NCBI RefSeq assembly: GCF_050947875.1
Contig: NC_134577.1
Coordinates: 69,568,639 to 69,632,638, forward strand
Length of the DNA stretch: 64,000 nt
Source: Dermacentor variabilis
Lineage: Eukaryota > Arthropoda > Arachnida > Ixodida > Ixodidae
Reading direction: 5' to 3'
Shown: positions 57,551-64,000 of the stretch, in pieces
How the letters are laid out: the number at the start of each line of letters is the position of its first letter
How positions within the stretch are numbered: position 1 is the first letter of the stretch
Position numbers and translations under genes: made by a program
The notes under the pieces: generated by a model
Database searches by the model: none
Told to the model about the DNA's origin: nothing
The model's input: only the letters and a program-made list of their open reading frames with translations

Positions 57551-57682
57551 ATGACCCGGCTGGGAGACCATAGCGAGGGTGACTGCATGGACATGCTATG
57601 CAGCGAGTCGGTGGACCTGCCCCCGGAGGGTGCCGGTGCCATGACTCTCTCCGTGGACTCCTACCCCAAGGAGTCGCTGGAG
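57551..57682 (+). CDS. Kelch-family gene, coding exon 1
   Basis: Forty-four residues beginning MTRLGDHSEGDC and ending SVDSYPKESLE before donor GTACGA at 57683. An acidic leader ahead of the BTB domain. The 5' end of the exon (UTR) is not determinable here. Confidence 0.8.
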
Positions 57683-57822
57683 GTACGAGTGGGACAGTGC
57701 TGCACAGCTTAACGTACTCAACACTAAGGAAACACACTACAGGCGTTTCATCTGGCAGATGATTCTCTGAAACCTCTATGTTTGTTTCGGTGGCGGAAAA
57801 GTCGCGGTTTTTAGTGGATGAT

Positions 57823-57861
<39 letters not shown>

Positions 57862-60548
57862 TCTTGTAGTGAAGAGGAATGCCTGGCGCGGGAAAGTATG
57901 CTTATGCACTATATGACAAGTCCCACCAGAAAGTTTCTGCAGTTACTTTTTTTTTTTTTTTTTCGTCGGGAGTGGGGTTACGCTACGGCGGAGTCCGGAC
58001 CCTCCCGCGCGGCCTTTCTCGTGGTGATTTACCGGTTCACCTTATGCGGTGCAGTAAGTGAGTATAAGTGAACTAGAATATAGCTTCTGTACGCGCTCTA
58101 AGTGGTGGTGATGCTACTTGCAGATCGTTGTAAACCATCCAATCGGCCTTCTGGGCGCCTCGATTCCTTCAATTGTAGAGCCGTTCACAATACATAGCAG
58201 TGATAGGAATTCAAGAAAGACATACACAATCCTCCCTTGTGCAAGTCATTTCTTTGTGTAGTCGTTGGACTGTACTGAATAGGCACAATGCAGAGGAAGG
58301 CATTTATAGAACTATACATCAAGCAACAAAGTCTGAAATCAGAAAGGGAATGGTTTGCGATTTTTCGAAGCGCGGTATACTTTACTGTTTGAATGTGCAG
58401 TAAAAGAATTTCAGACGAGGACTGAGCGTGCAAAGTGTGTGAAAATGATTGTGAAATCGATGAGCATGTTCTGCCCAGGAGAAGGCATGCACACTCAGCT
58501 ATATAATCTTCTGTCTGTCTTTACATGATTTGTAAATTGGGTGCTGTTGCAGTTTGGTGTCAGCTTGCAAGACAGGTGCATTTATAGGGATATAATTTCA
58601 CATTATCCATGAAGCGATTAATTTGGGTGTATTTAGCCTGCTTGAGACCTTGTGCTTTAAGAACAGTAGGGTAAATGTAAATGAAGCTATGATGCTTTGC
58701 GAAAATAGTAAAAATACGACTGGAAGATTCGTGACGCAAGAAAAGGGTAAACATGCAGGTACAGCAAACTCTTTTATTTTGAATAACGCAACATAATATG
58801 AAATTCTGGGGACTTACGTGCTGAAACCACGAATTGATTCTGAGGCATGCCATAGTGGAGTACCCCGATGAATTTTGAGAAGAAAAGAAGTATTAAAAGA
58901 TTAAGATGCACTAGAAAGGTAAGAAAGGATGAGTTTGGTGACGTTGTGCCACCGTCCCGTTTGCAAGGGGTTGCTCCTTTCTGCATTAGCAGCAGCAGCA
59001 TGATCCAGGCATTAATCCTCCCTGACAATGCAAGAGGAAGCAACAGGCGCTTTATTACATTTCCTCAAATCGGCAGGTGCCTGCATCCATTTATAAAACC
59101 ACTGTGCACTATCACACTTGCATACAACTAGTGCTCTCTCGATGTTTCCTTCTTTCTCTCTTATCACCGCTTTATCCCCTCCCAGCAGCGCAGGGTAGCA
59201 AACCAGCCGTTCCTCTCGTGGGCCTCCCTGCTTTTTCTTTCTACTTTGTTTCGTTTTGGAATGAAGAGGCAACCACTTCACTGATCTTTAATCAGGGCTT
59301 CTAAAGGGTCACAGACGTCTACCAGACATGTTTCTTTTTCTTCTTTCCCTCATTCATTAGTTTTTTCTCTCTCTTTGTTAAATTTCGTCATTCCGCTTCT
59401 TTCGGCCACTCTTCCTCTGCCTGTGCCGGTATAGGTGATGGACTTGATGCGTCGCCAGGGCTTTCTCTGCGACGTCGAGATCCGCGTCGGCTCGGAGTCG
59501 TTCCCAGCACACCGGCTCGTGCTGCTGGCCATGTCCCCGTACTTCCGCGCCATGTTTGCTGGGGGGCTGCGTGAGGCTGCCATGCCCGTGGTGCAGATTC
59601 AGGGCGTTGGGCCATCGACCATGGCGAGCGTGATGCGGTTTGCCTACACCGGCTCCATCTGCATCGACCAGCGAAATGTGTGCCAGCTCCTGCCAGCCGC
59701 CACCATGTTCCAGGTATGGCGTCGCGGAGCACTGCTTTCCTGTAGGCACCGAAGACAGCTGCGTTTTTGTGCAGAAGGCCAATATAGTCGCAACCACGCA
59801 ATTTAAGACAGACAGGATCCCTGTGCTGACGTTTATAAGGTGGTCCAATTAAGGTTCTTTCAATTCTAGCTTCGCGAATAGGTGCCCAGATGGCACTGAA
59901 ATACACTTGTATTTAGATTTACATGTACAGGCTCCCTGGTAACATGTACGGCAGCTCTGCTTGCATTCATAGTGTCTCGATGTCCTCCTCAACCGCTGCT
60001 TGAGGAGAAAATCCAGGCACCCTACTTGCATTTTGACACTAGCGTTAAAAGCTAGCAGGTGAGAAAGCCGAGAGAGACCTATTGAAAGGCACAAAATATG
60101 TGAGGAGGGGAACGGCGGGGGACAGCACGGTAGAGAGCTAGGCTTATAAGTAGGATGCCCCAAATGCACGACAATATAAACATTCCAGCAGCACTGCTAT
60201 ACCTGGACATACATCGAACTTGGTCCACGGCAACGATAATCTCTAGATAAATTATTTCATTAATGAATCCTTACCAACTAGCTCAGCTTTCTGTCTTTCT
60301 AAGTTTCTGTCGTTCTAGATAAATTAACTTAATATAAATAAGGGGCACAGCTGGTTGTTCTCACAAGACGTCATGCCATGCAACGCTGGCCTCCCCAGGT
60401 GAACCACATCATCGAGGCCTGCTGCAACTTCCTCGAGAAGCAACTCGACCCGAACAACTGCATCGGCATCGGTGACTTTGCCCTACAGCACGGCTGCACC
60501 AAGCTCTACATCAAGGTCAACGAATTTATCGACCAAAACTTTGCCGCC
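57551..60548 (+). CDS. BTB-BACK kelch-family protein (Keap1/KLHL-like Cullin-3 adaptor), 5' three coding exons
   Basis: The start of a Cullin-3 substrate adaptor: the BTB domain dimerises and binds Cullin-3, the BACK domain links to kelch repeats that hold the substrate. Seen exons: 57551-57682, 59435-59713 and 60399-60548, all phase 0, 187 residues. The BTB core reads LCDVEIRVGSESFPAHRLVL, MSPYFRAMFAGGLREAAMPV and FAYTGSICIDQRNVCQLLPA; the BACK start reads ACCNFLEKQLDPNNCIGI and HGCTKLYIKVNEFIDQNF. The SYPKE lead, VCQLLPAATMFQV and QLDPNNCIGI-DFA--HGC resemble arthropod Keap1, but other KLHL members share much of this, so the ortholog is not fixed. Kelch repeats lie beyond the right edge. 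The start ATG has A at -3. Confidence 0.85.
57815..57865. repeat. TTTA microsatellite
   Basis: About 11 units of TTTA in the first intron of the kelch-family gene, followed further on by a poly-T run near 57946-57963. Confidence 0.9.
58797..58880 (-). repeat. SINE 3' fragment
   Basis: ctggggacttacgtgctgaa and ggcatgccatagtggagtac match the 3' body of the 35635-35877 SINE in the same (minus) orientation, with about one fifth of positions changed. In intron 1 of the kelch-family gene. Confidence 0.7.
59435..59713 (+). CDS. Kelch-family gene, coding exon 2 (BTB domain)
   Basis: Ninety-three residues carrying nearly the whole BTB/POZ fold, from VMDLMRRQGFLCDVEIR to QLLPAATMFQ. Acceptor CGGTATAG (AG 59433-59434) after a pyrimidine tract; donor GTATGG at 59714. 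Confidence 0.92.
60399..60548 (+). CDS. Kelch-family gene, coding exon 3 (BTB-BACK junction)
   Basis: Fifty residues from VNHIIEACCNFLEKQLDPNN to KVNEFIDQNFAA, the 3-box and start of the BACK domain. Acceptor CTCCCCAG (AG 60397-60398); donor GTGAGT at 60549. The next coding exon is not found before 64000. Confidence 0.92.
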
Positions 60549-60577
60549 GTGAGTATACAGTGCGCAGTATGCACATA

Positions 60578-61324
60578 CAGTCTACCCTTGTTACACCGGA
60601 CCCGCATACAATGGACCCGCGTACAACAGAATTTCGGATATAACCGACCATATTTCAGCCTTAGTTTGTTCTACCTATTTTATTAACACCATGAAATTCG
60701 CTTCTAATGGACCACGCTAAAATGGACTATCGGCTACAGCGGACAAAATTTGCGGCGATCTTTTTTCAAAATCAATCGAGCGTATAAAACACACTTTTGC
60801 CGTATCGACGCAGTATGACAACTGACTTGCAAGGGTCAGCTGACGCTCGCAGCTCAATATCGCGCGTATCGACGTGTTTGAGCGCAATATCGTGCTCGAA
60901 CACGCCGTCTTCTTTTGGAGGAGGAGGGGGGGGGAGGGGTAGGTTCTACTCTGGCGGCTGCTGCTTACGGCGTGGCCTCTGCATCTTGAAAGCATTCTGC
61001 GATGTGGACGAAGTGTTGCCCAGTGCCGGTAAGTTTGTATGCGCTGTGCTTTCGATGTTTTTCATGTTGAAGCGAAAGACAACACGAAGGTCAATTCACT
61101 TGCTTCTGCTGCCGTCATTATCTTGCTTAATTTGCTATCGCAATCGATGCTTCGCCTTTCAGGTGAGACTGTGACTTTTTTGTTCTTTACTTTGGACGTT
61201 AGTCACTCGCTCTTTGCAATAAAGTTGTTAGACATCGCGACGAAAGTTTCGGAAGGGAGACGTTCTGGATAACACGGGTGCTTTTTGTCGGATTATCGGG
61301 GTCCGTTGTAACAAGAATCGACTG
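60578..61324. mobile_element. Pogo-like non-autonomous DNA element (TA duplication) in the kelch gene intron
   Basis: Ends CAGTCTACCCTTGTTACACC and, reversed, CAGTCGATTCTTGTTACAAC, flanked by TA at 60576-60577 and 61325-61326. 747 bp, no transposase. It starts only 29 bp after the exon 3 donor. Confidence 0.8.
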
Positions 61325-61403
61325 TATTAAATGAAGGCTGTTTGGCTTTTCCACAGCCAGCCGCATCTTGTTAAATTCACTTGTAATTTTTTCCAGGTTC
61401 TTA

Positions 61404-61779
61404 TTGCGATAGCAATTATATGGACAGTACAGGCGCATTTTTGCCGTCGGCATTGCCGTGACGTTCCTTATAAAGTCTAAGGGCGGTCACGTCGTCACCG
61501 CGTACTGTATGCTGTATGTGCAAGTGGAAGCGCGCGAGGAGAACCAACAATCGCGGTGAAGCTTCGTTCGCTGCTGCTGCTGCTGCTGCTGCGCTTCCTC
61601 ATGCTATCATTTTGACAGCGAGTGCCCGCGGCCGTCAAGTGTGATGTGTTCATGTTTGCCCGTGCACGCAAGCACCATGCTTGCTAATTTAGTTAGTGAG
61701 TGAATGTTTGCAAGTTTATACGGCCGATAAAACTACTATCCTTACTTCGTATAGCTGTCTACCAATTTGCTATTGCAAT
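61404..61779. mobile_element. MITE with ATTGCGATAGCAA ends, tick-type dispersed repeat
   Basis: Inverted ends ATTGCGATAGCAA (61404-61416) and, reversed, ATTGCAATAGCAA (61767-61779), 376 bp, with an internal (CTG)n run at about 61571-61591. The right end and its flank (tttgctatYgcaatcRatgc, then ttcgccttt) recur at 61130-61158 inside the neighbouring element, so pieces of the family are scattered here. Confidence 0.6.
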
Positions 61780-63387
61780 CAATGCTTCGCCTTTAGGGCG
61801 AAACTGCGACTTTCTTTATTCTGTCCATAAAACAACTGTGCGGACAAGTCCTTCTGCTGTAGATACGAGTGAGTGACCTGTTATTATAAAGTCAGACATT
61901 GTTATGTTTGCATTGGCGCGCTAAGATGAAGAAAGAAGAAGAAAAAGAAATACGATGCCTCAAGCAACTTACTAGTTGTCTCAAAGACTAAATTATTGTG
62001 CTAAATTCATAAATTGCACAATAGGTGACTTTAACGGAGACAATAAGGAGGCTTATTATAAAATAAGCCGGCTTAAAGGCAATTGAATATTGTTATCTGA
62101 GCATTTCTTCCTGCAACATCTCACCTCTTGACATCCCAGTTTGCGACGACATCCGTCCAAGACCTAATAAACTAAACGTTAAAGAAGATGAGGGCGGAGG
62201 AGGACGGGAATTGTGTACGCATGCGAAACCAATAGACTCGTTATGCCAGCTTTTGTGGACTTTTCTTCCATGAGTGACAGCCGTCTCTCGGAATATGGTG
62301 TGGAATCGGCTGTGCGAAAGGAGAATTCATGATCGCCTCAGCACCCAACATTTTCTAACACAAGAAAAAAAAAAGTCTGCAATCATTATACATTGTGCAG
62401 TTTCCCTTCAACTACACTTGGGCATTTTAAGTATGAACCATTATATCCAACCCCCTTATACATTTGCATTGTTTACAATGCCTACATGATCATCATTCTT
62501 TTTAGCCACGCTGTTTCATAATTTTAACACTAAGCTGCTTTCTTTTGTAACCAATTAAAAGCACTCAGGCATCCATATTACTTACAATCTCTACTGGAAC
62601 AAGCGTGTCAATTATACATTACTAAATAATGCTAATCTCATGCATGCTCGGTTTCCTAGGTGGCAGCTTTTTTTCTGCCACCGTTATACCATCAAGCCTC
62701 TATAAAACGTTAATGGGGCCTAAGCTTGAGTATGCCTGCACCAATTCAGGTCGAACTCGGGCAGTATTTATACAGATACCGCAGAGCAAGTATTTAGCAG
62801 AGAAGCTCGCTTCATTTCGTATTATTTTTTGTCATCATTGTGTTGTGTCAAGAATGAAATAAAGCCGTCATTTACTGCAATTACTTTCTCGCCGCAAACT
62901 TCTACGTCTCGCCCTTTCCACAAGGTATATTTGATGAATCCCATCCTCAGATACTATAGTCAGCGACAACCTAAAAATTACAAACTTGCTTCACCCACAA
63001 AAACGCATTGCGCACCTGTCCTTCACTTCTGAAAGATAGCCATGCTAGCTGGAGCCTGCTCACAGCTTAATGACTTTTCTCTGCTAATTTATGGGCTAAT
63101 TGGAAAATAAAAGCTCACTGTTTTATTCTAAAATATCTTTGGCTGAGCGTGATACAGGATAGCACATATAATTTGCCTTGGATATTCATACTTCGTCCTA
63201 AAACTAATGACACAAAGACAGATCTGTACGGGTAAAACAGTTGTTTTAAACAAGCAATATCGCTTGGGTTGTACACAATTGCCTGCTCACTCTGAAGGAC
63301 AGGCACATTGCTTGTTTGTGGGTGTAGCTTGTTTGTAATCTTTAAGTTGTCACCGACTATAGCTGTCCTATCGTCCATTATATATAC

Positions 63388-63620
63388 AGGTTGTTCTACA
63401 TAACTTGAGCCAAGGTTATAAAAATGAAAGGCACTCCGAACGTGAGTTGAGCCGAATGCATAATGTTGGCACTGGCCTAGAGTTACTCAGGCTATCTTTT
63501 ATTTTCCCCTTAACTAATAGATTAGTTATGTTCAATTAATCTACTTTTTAAGTATTGGCTGCAGATCCCAAGTGTGATACGCAGAGTTGTAGAGCACCTT
63601 GAGAAACCTCTCAATAAATT
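63388..63620 (+). repeat. Possible end of another DNA element
   Basis: After tatata, caggttgttctacataactt then gagccaagg looks like a mariner-type terminal repeat, and the following tract (aactaatagattagtt) is internally symmetric. No matching right end was found within the window. The rest of 61780-64000 has no supported gene and belongs to the kelch-gene intron. Confidence 0.3.
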
Positions 63621-64000
63621 GTTTCCAACACAATATATCTCACATGGTCCTTTCTTCTGCGTTCCAAAAAAAAGCCTGCGAAATATGAAAAAAAAAACAC
63701 CATGTTACGGGGCGCTTGCGCACTGTTATTGTGCTGCTCTCAAGCGTGCTATGGATAAACAAGGTCGGTTGCAGCGAGACTGGCCCGCGACAGAGAGTTA
63801 CGCCTTGTGTAGGTATCTGGCCATGCGGCTCTTTTCGCATGACGGTGCCAATGCATATTGGTGTCGCATTATAAAGCTTTTCCTGACCAGAAAAAGCTAT
63901 TTTCTTTTTTTTTTCTTTTTTTTTGTAACAAGCGGTTTATCTCGAACATAGTAGCACCACATTGTATCATCTTGCTCAATCGTCAAGCTTGCTTTACACT

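Noticed and set aside
1..64000. Prokaryotic systems, CRISPR arrays, rRNA genes, viral genes
   Set aside because: No regular repeat-spacer array, no operon structure, no rRNA sequence and no recognisable viral protein was seen on either strand.

Overview
This window is eukaryotic nuclear DNA, almost certainly from a hard tick, probably a metastriate species. The evidence is long introns with clean GT-AG splice sites, conserved animal genes, a tRNA-derived SINE of the type described as Ruka in ticks, an RTE-type LINE fragment, and many short DNA transposons with TA or TTAA target duplications. The organism call is inference from repeat types; no species can be named from the sequence alone.

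Three host genes are present. (1) On the + strand, 199-43582, lies the 3' half of the USP24 deubiquitinase gene. I could chain 23 coding exons (23 splice acceptors, 22 donors) into one open frame of 1,178 complete residues ending at a TGA at 43580-43582. It holds the whole USP catalytic domain (catalytic Cys codon at 3182, His codon at 10536) and the C-terminal helical region; the N-terminal half lies left of the window. (2) On the - strand, 51745-55026, is DDX46 (Prp5), a spliceosomal DEAD-box ATPase of 1,093 residues in one uninterrupted ORF with its own polyadenylation signal. (3) On the + strand from 57551 are the first three coding exons of a BTB-BACK kelch-family Cullin-3 adaptor resembling Keap1; its BACK end and kelch repeats lie beyond the right edge. 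USP24 and DDX46 are convergent across about 8 kb; DDX46 and the kelch gene are divergent across about 2.5 kb.

Much of the rest is transposon-derived. The best element is a complete Tigger/pogo-type transposon, 29381-31110, inside USP24 intron 17: inverted ends, TA duplication, intact 409-residue DDD transposase and five copies of a 13-bp subterminal motif. Around it are non-autonomous pogo-like elements (3378-4848, 20439-21542, 27197-28295, 32878-33985, 60578-61324), TTAA-flanked small elements, a 5'-truncated RTE with a 12-bp target duplication, a SINE with a 12-bp target duplication, fold-back elements, a 211-bp tandem duplication, and Penelope/hammerhead-like motifs.

The host genes are functionally separate (ubiquitin removal, splicing, ubiquitin ligation). 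I see no operon-like or prokaryotic system, and no CRISPR, rRNA or functional tRNA gene.
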